NCBI GenBank assembly: GCA_019166125.1
Contig: JAHTBO010000001.1
Location: forward strand, 39,066 to 103,065
Direction of reading: 5' to 3'
Source: Alcaligenaceae bacterium CGII-47
GTDB lineage: Bacteria; Pseudomonadota; Gammaproteobacteria; Burkholderiales; Burkholderiaceae_B
DNA: 64,000 nucleotides
The position numbers and the translations under genes were made by a program. Positions 43,704-53,633 of the stretch are shown here, piece after piece. Numbering within the stretch: the first letter of the stretch is position 1; each line of letters opens with the position of its first letter. The notes beneath the pieces were generated by a model. The model ran no database searches, had not been told where the DNA came from, and worked only from the letters and a program-made list of their open reading frames with translations.

Positions 43704-45272
43704 TCAGGCAGCGTGCGGTTGCACCGGCAGCAATTTGCTGCGCTGCAGCTTGCCTGTACTGTTGATCGGTAGTTTGGTCGTCAAGCCGATGGCCCGCGGC
43801 ACCTTGTAGTTCACCAAGTTATTTGCGCAAAATGCCTGGATAGCCTGAAGGTCAGGAACTGATCCTTGGCGGCCAACCACCCAGGCCTGTACGACTTGAC
43901 CATAATGCGGTTGTGCTACCGCAAACGCTGCCGCTTGCACCACGTCCGGGTGCATTAGCAGCACCTCTTCGATCTCACGTGGATGCACTGTAAATCCACC
44001 AACATTGATAGCGTCATGCTTGCGGCCGCGTACATATACGTACCCGTCAGCGTCCTGGCGGGCAATGTCGCCGGTATATAGCCAACCATCTCGCAAAGTG
44101 TATTGCGTCGCCTCGGGTAGATTGCGATAGCTATGCATGATGTGCGGGCCACGCACGCGCAACTCACCTTCTTCGCCTTGCTGCAGGACTTGGGTGCCCG
44201 TAGCGAGATCTACAATCTGCACTTCGCTAAAGGGCACCGGCAGCCCAACCGAGCCTGCCTTATGTACGCCCAGCGCCGGATTATAAGTTAGGCATGGCCC
44301 AGCTTCGCTGAGTCCGTAGCCCTCGATAATGGGGCGGCCAGTCAATTTGAGCCAACTTGTCAATACGCTTTCAGGCAAGGGGGCCGCGCCAGAATAGCAA
44401 TGGCGCAACTGGCTGAAGTTGGTCTGCTCGACCAAGGGGTGCGCCAAAAGCGAGCGGAACACCGTGGGTACCGCCGAGAACAGCGTAATACCCTGATTTC
44501 CTACAGCCCGTAGCGTTGCTTCAGCATCAAAATTGCGGTGGATGATGAGCTCCGAAGCGGCGTAACAGGATAAATGCAGGGCCATCGCCACAGCGGAGAC
44601 GTGGAACAGAGGCGTCACGCACAGTATGCGCTCTTGGCCGCGCCGGGTGGGTAGCAAGGCTTCGCGCTGGGCGAGGTTATAGGCGAGATGCCGATGGGTG
44701 ATATTGACACCCTTGGGCCGCCCACTTGTGCCGCTGGTGTACTGCAGTGATGCGAAATCACTTGGCTTTGGCAAGTCGGTAATCGTCTTGACGTCACCTC
44801 TGCAGCTTGCAAAGCAGTCGCCCGCCACAATGCCGATACAGCGCTCTACAGGCAGGCTGTTGGCGATATTCTCTACATGGGTGCCACTGGCCGTATCGAT
44901 CACTAACAAGGCTGGATCAGCATCGTCCACCACCTTACGCAACTCACGTTCGGTATAGCGTGGATTCAGCGCTACCACCTGTGCTCTCAATGCATGGACA
45001 GCATAGGTGGCCACAACCAGATCCAAAGAGTTGGGGAGTATCAGTATGACGCGTTCACCTGGGCGCACCAGTGCCCGCCATTGGCAGGCCAGTCCCGCTA
45101 CGGCGGATGCATATTCGCGATAGGTGAGCCGTGTTTGGCCGAACCGCAAAGCAGGCGCGTTGGGGTAGGCCAGCGCAGTCTCCAGCAACATATGCACGAT
45201 CGACAAAGGCACCGTCGGTAGGGTTTCTGCATTGATAGATCGCATGGTGGAGGATGGCACGCTACCGCTCAT
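43704..45272 (-). CDS. AMP-dependent acyl-CoA synthetase/ligase
   Basis: 522-residue adenylate-forming enzyme. The phosphate-binding loop YTSGTSGRPKGV is near residues 179-190, GYGLSEAGP near residue 319, LYTGDIARQDADGYVYVRGR near residue 397 (split by family motifs) and the C-terminal PINSTGKLQR near residue 503 carries the catalytic Lys. It forms an acyl-CoA from an acid using ATP. It overlaps the upstream PhyH gene by four bases. The substrate is an unidentified carboxylic acid from the transporter. Confidence 0.87.
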   Translation of the reverse strand: MSGSVPSSTMRSINAETLPTVPLSIVHMLLETALAYPNAPALRFGQTRLTYREYASAVAGLACQWRALVRPGERVILILPNSLDLVVATYAVHALRAQVVALNPRYTERELRKVVDDADPALLVIDTASGTHVENIANSLPVERCIGIVAGDCFASCRGDVKTITDLPKPSDFASLQYTSGTSGRPKGVNITHRHLAYNLAQREALLPTRRGQERILCVTPLFHVSAVAMALHLSCYAASELIIHRNFDAEATLRAVGNQGITLFSAVPTVFRSLLAHPLVEQTNFSQLRHCYSGAAPLPESVLTSWLKLTGRPIIEGYGLSEAGPCLTYNPALGVHKAGSVGLPVPFSEVQIVDLATGTQVLQQGEEGELRVRGPHIMHSYRNLPEATQYTLRDGWLYTGDIARQDADGYVYVRGRKHDAINVGGFTVHPREIEEVLLMHPDVVQAAAFAVAQPHYGQVVQAWVVGRQGSVPDLQAIQAFCANNLVNYKVPRAIGLTTKLPINSTGKLQRSKLLPVQPHAA

Positions 45273-46123
45273 GCGTGCGTCTCCTTCGTCGATGCGTGCG
45301 TCGCCAGGGCGCGGTCGGTGGCTTCCCAGACCGTGGTGCGTTGCGGTTCGCGCCCTAACTGGGTAATAGGGTCCTGGTTGTCGATATGGCCATACTGGCC
45401 TTTATAGATGCTATACCCACACAGCTCTTGCAAGCGCAGCGGAAAGCGGCGTGCCAAATCCTGGGGAATGCCCAATTGCAGGTTTTCTTGTTGGCGCATC
45501 CAGCCCGCGCAGTAGTAGCACGAAATCGCGTAACGCCGCTCGTCTGTCTGATTGGCGCCGCCATGATGCCACAGCGCACCATCGAAGAGCATCACGCTGC
45601 CGGCTGGCATCGTGGCTGCAACGGTCTGGACTTGACCGCCATACGACGGAGAGCGGTCCAGGCGATGGCTACCGGGCACGACCTGGGTTGCGCCGTTGGC
45701 AGTAGTGAAGTCTGATAGTGCCCAGACGGCATTGACAGCCATCGTAGGCTGGGGCCGTGGCAGCTTCAGTTGCTGCATATCGTCGTGTAAGGGCTGCGCC
45801 TCTTGACCTGGCCCAAGCGTCAGCGTGCATAACGAAGACAGTAGCAATTCTTTGTCCAGTATTGCTTCGGATAACTGAAGCACCTCGGGTTGCAGTGGTA
45901 CCTGCCAAAATGCCTCATCGTAGGTCAATAGATTATTGATGCGAACGGTCTTGTAGCCTTCGAATGAGGTTTTTGCATACGAATAGCCGCGGGCGGCTTC
46001 AGCTGCCCGCATGGCCGCAAGTAACGACTGTACCTGGTCGTCGGCAATGAGACGTTCAAGCACGACAAAGCCTTGGGTCTTGAAGGTCTCCAGTTGGGTC
46101 TGTAACTGTTCAGCGGTGAACAT
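45269..46123 (-). CDS. Phytanoyl-CoA dioxygenase (PhyH) family protein, copy B
   Basis: 284 residues from the ATG at 46123, which has GGAGGGAAG upstream (an in-frame upstream codon at 46186 was rejected). The iron ligands are the His and Asp in PLHDDMQ (near residue 118) and the His in LWHHGGANQTDERR (near residue 190); the Arg at the end binds 2-oxoglutarate. It is the first gene of the operon, divergent from the AraC regulator at 46337. It probably works with copy A on successive positions or on different substrates. Confidence 0.82.
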   Translation of the reverse strand: MFTAEQLQTQLETFKTQGFVVLERLIADDQVQSLLAAMRAAEAARGYSYAKTSFEGYKTVRINNLLTYDEAFWQVPLQPEVLQLSEAILDKELLLSSLCTLTLGPGQEAQPLHDDMQQLKLPRPQPTMAVNAVWALSDFTTANGATQVVPGSHRLDRSPSYGGQVQTVAATMPAGSVMLFDGALWHHGGANQTDERRYAISCYYCAGWMRQQENLQLGIPQDLARRFPLRLQELCGYSIYKGQYGHIDNQDPITQLGREPQRTTVWEATDRALATHASTKETHA

Positions 46124-46289
46124 GCTTCCCTCCTTGCCTGGCAGAACGTTCACACTTAAACTCTTGGGTGGAACAAAGTTTGGCAATGTAAATCTTGATT
46201 TAGATTAAGTTTTGCATGCATGGATGCTAGCAAGGTGCGGCGGGATTATGTTTGCAAATCGTCCACAGCAACATCGCAATCAGTACACA

Positions 46290-46306
46290 CTAGGGAATCT
46301 CCCTAG
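46290..46306. promoter_or_regulatory. 7-base inverted repeat before the AraC gene
   Basis: CTAGGGA and TCCCTAG flank ATC, a perfect hairpin or operator-like repeat 31 bases before the araC start, in the 213-base divergent gap. It may be a protein-binding site; no binding protein is implied by sequence alone. Confidence 0.3.
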
Positions 46307-46336
46307 CCGAAAATATCATCCACTTCTGGAGTTAGC

Positions 46337-47341
46337 ATGAATCGTCAGTGGTCAACCTCAGAAATTGATTTCTGCGAGCGTTTCGATTACTGGCGCGATG
46401 CCCTCTCTAATGCGTTTGTGCCGTTAGAGCCCGTACCGTTCAGGAGCCAAGTGGCGTTGCCCTGCTTTAATGGTGCAATCCAAGGTATCCATCTTCCATC
46501 GCTGCGCATGTCCGTCATCTCCGCTGATGGTCACGAAGTGAGCCTGACCCGTAGCGGCATTGCGCGCCAAAAGAGCGCGCCTTTTTTCGTCAACTTGCTG
46601 CGTCGCGGTAGTGCGCACATCAGCCAGCATGGAGAGTACGCGACTGCCGCACCCGGAGACATCTATGTTGTTGACTCCGCCGCGCCATGGTGGGTGTCGT
46701 TCAACGAGCCGTTTGAAATGCTTTGCATTGAGATTGGTGAGGATGTCTTGCGGCCGCGGCTGGGCGCATTGGGTCGCCTGCCCGCGCCAGTTCTCTCTGG
46801 TGAAGGTAATCAAGTGCTGCGCAACTATCTATCCATGTTGCGGGAACAGCCCATCGAAGAGCTGTGCCAGCTGCAAGATCTGATATTCGAGCACTGTGTA
46901 TCATTGGTGGCGCGTTCAGGCGCTGGTGCTGCGGGGCAGACCCCTGCGGTGCGCGATAGCGTCCTGATGCGCCAACAGGTTCTTAGTTTTATAGACAGAC
47001 ATCTGACGGACCCGGACTTGAGTCCCGAGGCTGTCTGTAATTCTCTGCGCATCTCCCGTAGCTACTTGTTTAAGCTACTGGCCAACGGTGAACATTCCTT
47101 TTCCAGCTATGTGCGCGAAGCCCGAATGCAAGGTTGCCGCCAGGTGCTGCTGCGTCACCCCAATCGCCCTGTTTCGCAAGTGGCGTCCAGTTGGGGCTTT
47201 AACCAGATAGCCACGTTTAATCGCCTATATCGCCAACGATTTGGCGAGACGCCCAGCCAAAGCCGGGGTGTCAGCAAGCGACGTGATGCTGATTCAACGC
47301 TGTCTGATAAAAAAACCCTGCCGCAGCAGGGTCTTTCGTAG
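46337..47341 (+). CDS. AraC-family transcriptional regulator
   Basis: 334 residues. The N-terminal part (about 10-190) is the AraC-binding-like domain of regulators such as OruR or FeaR types (FCERFDYWRDAL at the start). The C-terminal HTH (about 215-320) has DPDLSPEAVCNSLRISRSYLFKLL (first helix-turn-helix; motif in RISRSYLFKLL) and QVASSWGFNQIATFNRLYRQRFGETPSQSR in the second. It is divergent from the oxygenase operon and is its probable activator. The last dozen codons overlap a hairpin that also terminates the parvulin gene. Confidence 0.88.
   Translation: MNRQWSTSEIDFCERFDYWRDALSNAFVPLEPVPFRSQVALPCFNGAIQGIHLPSLRMSVISADGHEVSLTRSGIARQKSAPFFVNLLRRGSAHISQHGEYATAAPGDIYVVDSAAPWWVSFNEPFEMLCIEIGEDVLRPRLGALGRLPAPVLSGEGNQVLRNYLSMLREQPIEELCQLQDLIFEHCVSLVARSGAGAAGQTPAVRDSVLMRQQVLSFIDRHLTDPDLSPEAVCNSLRISRSYLFKLLANGEHSFSSYVREARMQGCRQVLLRHPNRPVSQVASSWGFNQIATFNRLYRQRFGETPSQSRGVSKRRDADSTLSDKKTLPQQGLS
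47315..47336. terminator. Bidirectional rho-independent terminator
   Basis: ACCCTGC, loop CGCA, GCAGGGT followed by CTTT on the plus strand. On the minus strand the hairpin is followed by seven T, so it terminates the parvulin gene better than the AraC gene. It lies within the final codons of the AraC gene and 25 bases after the parvulin stop. Confidence 0.7.
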
Positions 47342-47360
47342 CCATCAAATCAAACCAGTT

Positions 47361-48146
47361 TTACTTGTCGTCTTCGATCTTGGCTGCCTTCATCAGGTTA
47401 TCCTGATAGGTTGCCAAGGTCTGCTGGCGCAGCATTTCCTCTATCTGAGGCTTAACCTCATCAAACCCGGGAAAGGTAACTGGGCGCACGTCCTCGACCT
47501 GGATGATATGCCAGCCAAATTGAGTTTGCACCGGCGCTGTTGTTGTCTCGCCTTTTTTCATGCTCTGGACGGCCTGCGCGAACTCGGGCACATAGTTGCT
47601 CGCCGGGCCCCATCCTAGCTCGCCGCCGTTCTTGCCGCTACCCGTATCGATTGAATCTTTTTTGGCTGCTGCTTCGAACTTTACCTTGCCTGACTTGATT
47701 GACTTTATCAGTGTCTTGGCGGTGTCTTCATCCTTCACCAGGATGTGACGCAGCTTGTACTCCTGATTACTGCCTTGCTGAGCCTTGATCGTTTCGTATT
47801 CCTTTTTCAAGTCGGCATCGCTGATCGGGTGCTCTTTAAGGTGGTTGGTCATCAGCGAACGTACCAAAATGCTCTGGTTCGCTAATTCCATCTCTTGTTT
47901 GACTGCCGGATCCTTATCCAGGCCTGCTTTCTTGGCGGCCTGAACGGCGACCAGGCGATTGATCATTTCTTTCTTGACCTGCTCGCGCAGCTGTGGTGAG
48001 TCCTGGGCGCCCTGGGCGACAAGGAGCGTCACGAACTGATCGAAGTGTTCTTGAGTGATAGCCTGACCATTGACTTTGGCGATATTTTGGGCGGCAACCG
48101 GCAGCGCCAGGCTGCAGGCAAGGGCCAGTACGGCGAGTTGTTTCAT
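47361..48146 (-). CDS. Peptidyl-prolyl cis-trans isomerase, parvulin (PpiC/SurA-like)
   Basis: 261 residues from the ATG at 48146 (an in-frame codon at 48221 was rejected as it lacks the signal peptide start). The signal peptide runs to LPVAAQ|NI near residue 20. An N-terminal chaperone-like helical region follows (to about residue 130), then a rotamase domain with YKLRHILVKDEDTAK, GGELGWGPASNYVPEFAQAV and FGWHIIQVEDVRP. It assists folding of outer-membrane or exported proteins. The bolA gene lies upstream by 8 bases. Confidence 0.87.
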   Translation of the reverse strand: MKQLAVLALACSLALPVAAQNIAKVNGQAITQEHFDQFVTLLVAQGAQDSPQLREQVKKEMINRLVAVQAAKKAGLDKDPAVKQEMELANQSILVRSLMTNHLKEHPISDADLKKEYETIKAQQGSNQEYKLRHILVKDEDTAKTLIKSIKSGKVKFEAAAKKDSIDTGSGKNGGELGWGPASNYVPEFAQAVQSMKKGETTTAPVQTQFGWHIIQVEDVRPVTFPGFDEVKPQIEEMLRQQTLATYQDNLMKAAKIEDDK

Positions 48147-48154
48147 GTGTGTCC

Positions 48155-48421
48155 TTAGGGGTGGGTGCTGGCTGTAATGGCCAACGCGTGAATAGGATGG
48201 GGCATCAGATCGCGGACGCAATCATAGACGAGACGGTGGCGCGCGAGTGTCGAGAGGCCTTCAAATCTGGCAGAGACGATGTGCACGCTGTAATGGCGTG
48301 CGCCGCCCTGGGCGCCAGCATGTCCGGCGTGCAGATGGGAGTCATCGATCACATCAAGCGTGATGGGGCCGAGTGCTGCCATGCGCTCGGTGATCAGGGT
48401 TTTGAGTGTTATTGCATCCAT
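48155..48421 (-). CDS. BolA-family protein
   Basis: 88 residues. BolA proteins help iron-sulfur cluster handling with monothiol glutaredoxins. The family segment DDSHLHAGHAGAQGG (about residues 26-40) and HYSVHIVSARFEGLSTLARHRLVYD, given here in part, is clear, with the conserved His in LMPHPIHALAI. It overlaps yciB by one base. The genome probably has a second BolA elsewhere. Confidence 0.87.
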   Translation of the reverse strand: MDAITLKTLITERMAALGPITLDVIDDSHLHAGHAGAQGGARHYSVHIVSARFEGLSTLARHRLVYDCVRDLMPHPIHALAITASTHP

Positions 48422-48990
48422 CAGGATTTATCCTGTACGTCCAGCGGTGGAGTGTCGGTCTGGATATGGCGACCTAGCCATAGTGACTGTGCCACGACGA
48501 ACACCAGCAGTAGGATCATCAGCCCAAAGACCTTGAAGTTCACCCATTGCGCCTCGGTAAATCGTCCTGAAAATGCGACATAGAGGTTCAGTGCGCCCGA
48601 GGCAAGGAAAAAAGCTGACCAGCTGTAATTGAGGCGATCCCAGATATGCTCTGGCATGATGATTTTCTCGCCCATTATTTTGCGCATGAGGTTGCGCTTG
48701 AACAGCAGACGCCCGCCGGTCAGGATCACAGCAAACATCCAGTATAGGACGGTAGGCTTCCATTTGATGAAGGTGTCATCGTGCAACAGCAGCGTCGCGC
48801 CGCCAAATACCACGATGATGGTCACATTGATCCAGTGCGTTGCCTCGATAGCCCGGCCTGTGAACTTGAGCCAGAGAATTTGCAGGATTGCAGCAGCCAC
48901 GGCCACGGCGGTCGCCGTAAAGATGTCCGAGAACTTGAAGGCCACAAAAAACAGGATCAGCGGAAACAGGTCAAACAGGAACTTTTTCAT
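48421..48990 (-). CDS. yciB: Septation protein A / inner membrane protein YciB (IspZ)
   Basis: 189-residue integral membrane protein linked to cell-envelope integrity and septation. It begins [20 protein letters not shown], followed by five or so hydrophobic helices with the family's [16 protein letters not shown] (about residues 112-127) and VNFKVFGLM. It overlaps msrB by four bases and bolA by one. This yciB-bolA-parvulin order is frequent in the Alcaligenaceae. Confidence 0.88.
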   Translation of the reverse strand: MKKFLFDLFPLILFFVAFKFSDIFTATAVAVAAAILQILWLKFTGRAIEATHWINVTIIVVFGGATLLLHDDTFIKWKPTVLYWMFAVILTGGRLLFKRNLMRKIMGEKIIMPEHIWDRLNYSWSAFFLASGALNLYVAFSGRFTEAQWVNFKVFGLMILLLVFVVAQSLWLGRHIQTDTPPLDVQDKS

Positions 48991-49412
48991 TTGGCCGGTT
49001 CAAATCTCATGGACAGGGAGTTCATGCAGTAGCGCAGGCCTGTAGGCGGTGGGCCATCTGGAAAGACATGGCCCAAGTGCGCGTCACAGACATTACACAG
49101 GACCTCAGTGCGCACCATGCCATGGCTTGTATCACGCACCTCGCGGACATGCTCAGGGTCGATGGGCTCGAAATAGCTTGGCCAGCCACATCCCGCATCG
49201 AATTTGGTGTCTGATGCAAACAAAGGGGTGCCACAGCACACGCAATAGTAGGTGCCCGCCTCAGTGGTATCCCAGTAGCGTCCAGTAAACGGTCGCTCGG
49301 TGTGCTTGAGTCGAGTGACGGCAAATGCCTCGGGGCTAAGGGCCTCGCGCCATTGTGCGTCGCTACGGGTGAGGGGGGCCACGCCCGAATCGGGATAAAG
49401 TTTCTGTGTCAT
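48987..49412 (-). CDS. msrB: Peptide-methionine (R)-S-oxide reductase
   Basis: 141 residues from the ATG at 49412. It reduces methionine-R-sulfoxide with thioredoxin. Zinc site CVCC (Cys57, Cys60) and CNVC (Cys106, Cys109), GCGWPSYF near residues 74-81, [10 protein letters not shown] near 112-121 and the catalytic Cys129 in [11 protein letters not shown] are all in place. A longer in-frame start at 49541 would add a non-family extension. The gene has 153 bases to the next, divergent gene. Confidence 0.9.
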   Translation of the reverse strand: MTQKLYPDSGVAPLTRSDAQWREALSPEAFAVTRLKHTERPFTGRYWDTTEAGTYYCVCCGTPLFASDTKFDAGCGWPSYFEPIDPEHVREVRDTSHGMVRTEVLCNVCDAHLGHVFPDGPPPTGLRYCMNSLSMRFEPAK

Positions 49413-49565
49413 ACCCGTATATCTTAATCGACTTTGGGTCATGATGGCGCAGGTGCTTGTATCAGAATGCACACTGCCGCGCGTGTCTGCGTTAACATTA
49501 CGCGCGGTTATTGTAATCCGGATGCGCGCCAGACCAAACACGACAGAGACACTACGGAGACTTCG

Positions 49566-50735
49566 ATGAAACTTGTAAAAATATTTAAATTTACCCTTTG
49601 CGCCGGAGCGCTCGCCATGGCGTTGCCAATGACGGCCTCTGCACAGATCAAGGTGGGCGTGACGGTCTCGGCGACCGGTCCGGCCGCCTCACTGGGCATT
49701 CCCGAGCGCAACACTGTGGCCTTGCTACCTAAAGAGATCGGTGGTGAATCGATCCAGTACATTGTGCTCGATGACGCAACCGACACCACACAGGCCGTTA
49801 AGAACATCCGTAAATTTACGGCAGACGATGGTGTTGACGTGGTGCTGGGCACCTCGGTGACGCCGGCCTCGCTGGCGATGTCGGACGTAGCGGCCGAAAC
49901 CGGTACGCCCATGGTGAGCGTGGCCGCTAATGCCAAGCTGGTCGAGCCTGTTGATGGTGTGCGTAAGTGGGTGTTCAAAACCCCCCAGAATGACGGCCTG
50001 ATGGCGCGTGCCTTGGCAGATGCCATGGTCAAGCAAAACATCAAGACGCTGGGCTTTATTGGCTTTAGTGATGCCTATGGCGATGGTTGGTTGCAAGAGA
50101 TGACCAAGGCAGCAGACGCCAAGGGGATTAAGGTCGTGAGCGACGAGCGTTGGGCACGCCCCGATACCAGTGTGACCGGCCAGGTGCTCAAGCTGCTGGC
50201 AAGCAAGCCCGACGGTATTTTGATTGCAGGCTCTGGCACGCCGGTCGCACTGCCTCAGCGTGAGCTCGTCAGCCGAGGCTATAAGGGTCAAATCTATCAG
50301 ACTCACGGCGCAGCGAATAATGATGTCTTGCGTGTCTGCGGTAAGGACTGTGAAGGCATGATCCTACCTGCGGGTCCACTCTTGGTGGCGGATCAATTGC
50401 CCGATAGCAATCCGGTTAAAAAGAGTGCTCTGGTCTACCAGGCGGCTTATGATGCCAAATACGGTGCCGGTACGATGAATACGTTCGGTGGCCATATGTG
50501 GGACGCCGGTCAACTGATCAATAGCGCGATTCCGGTCGCACTCAAAACCGGTGCCAAGCCGGGGACGCCCGAGTTTCGCTCGGCCTTGCGCGATGCGCTC
50601 GAGCAGGTGAAGGATCTGGCCGCTTCGCAGGGTATATTCAATATGAGTCCAACGGATCATGCTGGCTTGGATGAGCGCGGTCGCGTGATCGTCAAAGTCG
50701 TCGATGGCAAATGGACTTTTCAACCTGAGCTTTAA
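49566..50735 (+). CDS. LIV-type ABC transporter substrate-binding protein, system 4
   Basis: 389 residues. The ATG 49566 follows CGGAGA; a longer in-frame start at 49434 was rejected because the signal peptide begins here. The signal peptide ends near ASA|QI, followed by [20 protein letters not shown]. Blocks such as [14 protein letters not shown] and [12 protein letters not shown] are family-like. The first gene of an operon with a permease 24 bases downstream. The ligand is unknown. Confidence 0.88.
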   Translation: MKLVKIFKFTLCAGALAMALPMTASAQIKVGVTVSATGPAASLGIPERNTVALLPKEIGGESIQYIVLDDATDTTQAVKNIRKFTADDGVDVVLGTSVTPASLAMSDVAAETGTPMVSVAANAKLVEPVDGVRKWVFKTPQNDGLMARALADAMVKQNIKTLGFIGFSDAYGDGWLQEMTKAADAKGIKVVSDERWARPDTSVTGQVLKLLASKPDGILIAGSGTPVALPQRELVSRGYKGQIYQTHGAANNDVLRVCGKDCEGMILPAGPLLVADQLPDSNPVKKSALVYQAAYDAKYGAGTMNTFGGHMWDAGQLINSAIPVALKTGAKPGTPEFRSALRDALEQVKDLAASQGIFNMSPTDHAGLDERGRVIVKVVDGKWTFQPEL

Positions 50736-50759
50736 ACAGCTGTCTGGCACGCCATATAG

Positions 50760-51800
50760 ATGGATTTCACAATTGCTTTGATTTTGCTGCAGGATGGCGT
50801 CATGAATGGCGCCATCTATGCATTGCTGGGTTTGGCCCTGGTTCTTGTCTTTGTAGTGACTCGGGTCATTTTTATTCCTCAGGGCGAATTTGTCACTTAT
50901 GGCGCGCTAACGCTGGCATTTCTGGCTAATGGTCGGATGCCAGGGACTGTCTACCTGCTTTTGCTGCTGGGTGTCACGACCTTTATTGTTGAATTGGTCG
51001 CCGCCTGGCGGTCGCGGCATTGGTCGGGCATGGGACGCATGGTGGCCATCAACCTGGTTTTGCCCACTATTTTGTACTTATTGGCGCCTTATGTTGCCGT
51101 TCAGGGGACAGCCTTATGGGTTCAGGTGCTGTTTGCGCTTGCTCTGGTGATCCCGCTGGGACCCATGCTCTACAGGCTGGTGTATCAGCCCGTCGAGCAG
51201 GCGAGTGTACTGGTGCTCTTGATTATTTCTGTCGCGCTGCATTTTGCGTTGACAGGCCTAGGCCTGGTGTTTTTTGGCGCAGAAGGGTGGCGCACACCGC
51301 CTCTGGTGGACGGTAGCGTACAGATGGGGCCAGTGGTCTGGACAGCTCAGACCTTTGCGGTGCTGGGCACCTGTGCCGTATTGATCGTGGGTCTATGGTT
51401 ATTTTTCAGTCGAACGCTCTATGGTCGTGCCTTGCGCGCGACAGCTGTCAATCGGCGCGGGGCGCGCTTGGTGGGTATTAGCACCCGCGTCTCGGGTAGC
51501 CTGACCTTTACGCTGGCGGCTGCGATCGGTGCGCTCTCTGGCATGCTGATTGCCGCGATGACAACGATTTATTACGATACCGGATTTTTAATTGGCCTTA
51601 AGGGCTTTGTGGCGGCGATTTTTGGCGGCATGGCAAGCTATCCGATTGCCGCGGTCGGCGCAATGTTCATCGGTATTCTAGAGGCATTTTTCTCATTCTG
51701 GGCCAGTCCCTTTAAGGAAGCCATTGTGTTTGCCCTGATTATCCCTGTGTTGCTGTGGCGCTCGTTTGGCAGCACGCATGTGGATGATGAGGAGGAATAG
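50760..51800 (+). CDS. livH: LIV-type ABC transporter permease (LivH), system 4
   Basis: 346 residues. The N-terminus MDFTIALILLQDGVMNGAIYALLGLALVLVF is in short form IALILLQDGVMNGAIYALLG. Family blocks VTRVIFIPQGEFVTYGALT (about residues 34-52) and GGMASYPIAAVGAMFIGILE near residue 293 identify LivH. It is longer than the standard 290 residues, with an additional hydrophobic stretch at about 75-120. It is four bases from the LivM-LivG fusion. Confidence 0.83.
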   Translation: MDFTIALILLQDGVMNGAIYALLGLALVLVFVVTRVIFIPQGEFVTYGALTLAFLANGRMPGTVYLLLLLGVTTFIVELVAAWRSRHWSGMGRMVAINLVLPTILYLLAPYVAVQGTALWVQVLFALALVIPLGPMLYRLVYQPVEQASVLVLLIISVALHFALTGLGLVFFGAEGWRTPPLVDGSVQMGPVVWTAQTFAVLGTCAVLIVGLWLFFSRTLYGRALRATAVNRRGARLVGISTRVSGSLTFTLAAAIGALSGMLIAAMTTIYYDTGFLIGLKGFVAAIFGGMASYPIAAVGAMFIGILEAFFSFWASPFKEAIVFALIIPVLLWRSFGSTHVDDEEE

Positions 51801-51803
51801 GCC

Positions 51804-53633
51804 ATGAAGCGTATTCCTCGTTTACTTCTGGTCGTCATTGTTTTTCTGGTAGCGCTGCCATTGATCCCCGGCTTGCCGGTGTTTTGGATCACGCAGATGA
51901 ACTATATCGGGCTCTATAGTCTGGTCGTGCTGGGCTTGGTCTTGTTGACGGGTGTGGGGGGGCTTACCTCATTTGGTCAATCAGCGTTTGTTGGCTTGGG
52001 TGCCTATTCCACGGCATGGCTGGCGACTGCGCTGGGCATGTCTCCCTGGTTGGGGCTGCTATGTGGTCTGGCCCTGACCTTTGTCGTGTCCTATGCACTG
52101 GGTGCGATTACCTTGCGCCTGTCAGGTCATTATCTGCCTCTATGCACGCTTGCCTGGTGCTTGTCTCTGTATTATTTATACGGCAATCTGGATTTTCTGG
52201 GACGCTATGACGGGATTGCGGGGATCCCGCCTATTGAGTTGTTCGGCTGGTCATTGGGCCCCGGTGAGCGAATGTACTACTTGATCTGGCTGGTGCTATT
52301 GCTGGCGATGTGGGCGACGCATAATCTGCTGCACTCCCGCTCGGGGCGTGCGATTCGTGCCTTGCGAAGCCGAACAATGGCTGAATCCTTTGGCGTAGAT
52401 CTGGCGCGTTACAAGGTGGTTATTTTTGTCTATGCGGCGTTACTGGGTAGTGTGTCGGGTTGGCTCTATGCACATATGCAGCGTGCAGTCAGTCCGAGTC
52501 CTTTTGGCTTGGGCTATGGGATCGAATATCTGTTTATGGCGGTCGTGGGCGGTGTGGGCAGTGTCTGGGGCGCTGTATTGGGTGCAGGGGCGATTCTGAC
52601 CCTCAAGGATCAATTGCAGAACGTAATGCCCCACATAGTCGGACAGAATGTGAATGTGGAATTACTGGTGTTCGGCGTATTGATGGTGCTGGTGCTCCAG
52701 TACGCCCGCAATGGATTGTGGCCGGTTGTCGCGGCGGCATGGGGGCGGCTAAGCGGTGGTGTGCGGTGCGCGGCAATACCAGAGGTCGTGATGGCCTCAA
52801 TGGTTGGTCACCCGCTCCCCGTGCGAGATCGCCCGCCGGTGGGCTCGTTGGTATTGAAGGTGAATCAGGTGCGCAAGGAGTTTGGCGGCCTAGTGGCAGT
52901 CAACGATATCAGCTTTGAGCTGCGTGCCGGAGAGATCATGGGCTTGATTGGTCCGAATGGTGCCGGTAAGAGCACGACCTTTGATCTTATCAGCGGGGTC
53001 ACCCCACTTACGGCTGGGACCGTGCAGTTCATGGGTCAGCGTATCGATGGCAAGGTGGCGCATGATATTGCCCGCCTGGGAGTCGGGCGGACCTTCCAGC
53101 ACGTGCAATTGCTTGGCGACATGACAGTGCTCGAGAACGTCGCGTTGGGCGCGCATCTGCGTAGTCGTGCGGGGGTCATCGCAGCCGCTTTGAATATCGA
53201 GCGCGACAGCGAGGCTTCACTGATGCGCGAAGCAGCTGTGCAGTTGCGCCGGGTGGGCCTGGGGGATGTGCTGGGTGAGCAGGCCGGTAATCTGCCCTTG
53301 GGCAGCCAACGGCTGCTAGAGATCGCGCGCGCGCTGGCGAGCGATCCTCTTTTATTGTTGCTTGATGAGCCTGCAGCCGGCCTGCGTTATTTGGAAAAAC
53401 AGGAACTCGCCCGCGTGCTGGGTCAGTTGCGTAGCGAAGGCCTGAGCTTGCTATTGGTCGAGCACGATATGGATTTTGTGATGAATCTGACCGATCATCT
53501 GGTGGTGATGGATTTTGGCACCAAGATCGCCGAGGGCACGCCTGAGGAGATTCAGCGTCATCCAGCCGTACTGGAGGCCTATCTAGGTGGTTTGGACGAG
53601 GACGATATGCTGCAGGAGGCGACGCTGGCATGA
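51804..53633 (+). CDS. LivM-LivG fusion protein (permease joined to ATPase), system 4
   Basis: 609 residues. The first part (about 1-305) is a LivM permease: [18 protein letters not shown] near residue 51, [17 protein letters not shown] near residue 100 and [17 protein letters not shown] near residue 249. A linker (about 306-348) leads to a LivG ATPase: Walker [10 protein letters not shown] near residue 381, signature region [15 protein letters not shown] near residue 495 and Walker [12 protein letters not shown] near residue 513, ending LEAYLGG. The reading frame is continuous. The LivH permease is separate and livF follows with a four-base overlap, so one ATPase is tethered to one permease. 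Fusion of a HAAT permease to its own ATPase is uncommon. Confidence 0.9.
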   Translation: MKRIPRLLLVVIVFLVALPLIPGLPVFWITQMNYIGLYSLVVLGLVLLTGVGGLTSFGQSAFVGLGAYSTAWLATALGMSPWLGLLCGLALTFVVSYALGAITLRLSGHYLPLCTLAWCLSLYYLYGNLDFLGRYDGIAGIPPIELFGWSLGPGERMYYLIWLVLLLAMWATHNLLHSRSGRAIRALRSRTMAESFGVDLARYKVVIFVYAALLGSVSGWLYAHMQRAVSPSPFGLGYGIEYLFMAVVGGVGSVWGAVLGAGAILTLKDQLQNVMPHIVGQNVNVELLVFGVLMVLVLQYARNGLWPVVAAAWGRLSGGVRCAAIPEVVMASMVGHPLPVRDRPPVGSLVLKVNQVRKEFGGLVAVNDISFELRAGEIMGLIGPNGAGKSTTFDLISGVTPLTAGTVQFMGQRIDGKVAHDIARLGVGRTFQHVQLLGDMTVLENVALGAHLRSRAGVIAAALNIERDSEASLMREAAVQLRRVGLGDVLGEQAGNLPLGSQRLLEIARALASDPLLLLLDEPAAGLRYLEKQELARVLGQLRSEGLSLLLVEHDMDFVMNLTDHLVVMDFGTKIAEGTPEEIQRHPAVLEAYLGGLDEDDMLQEATLA

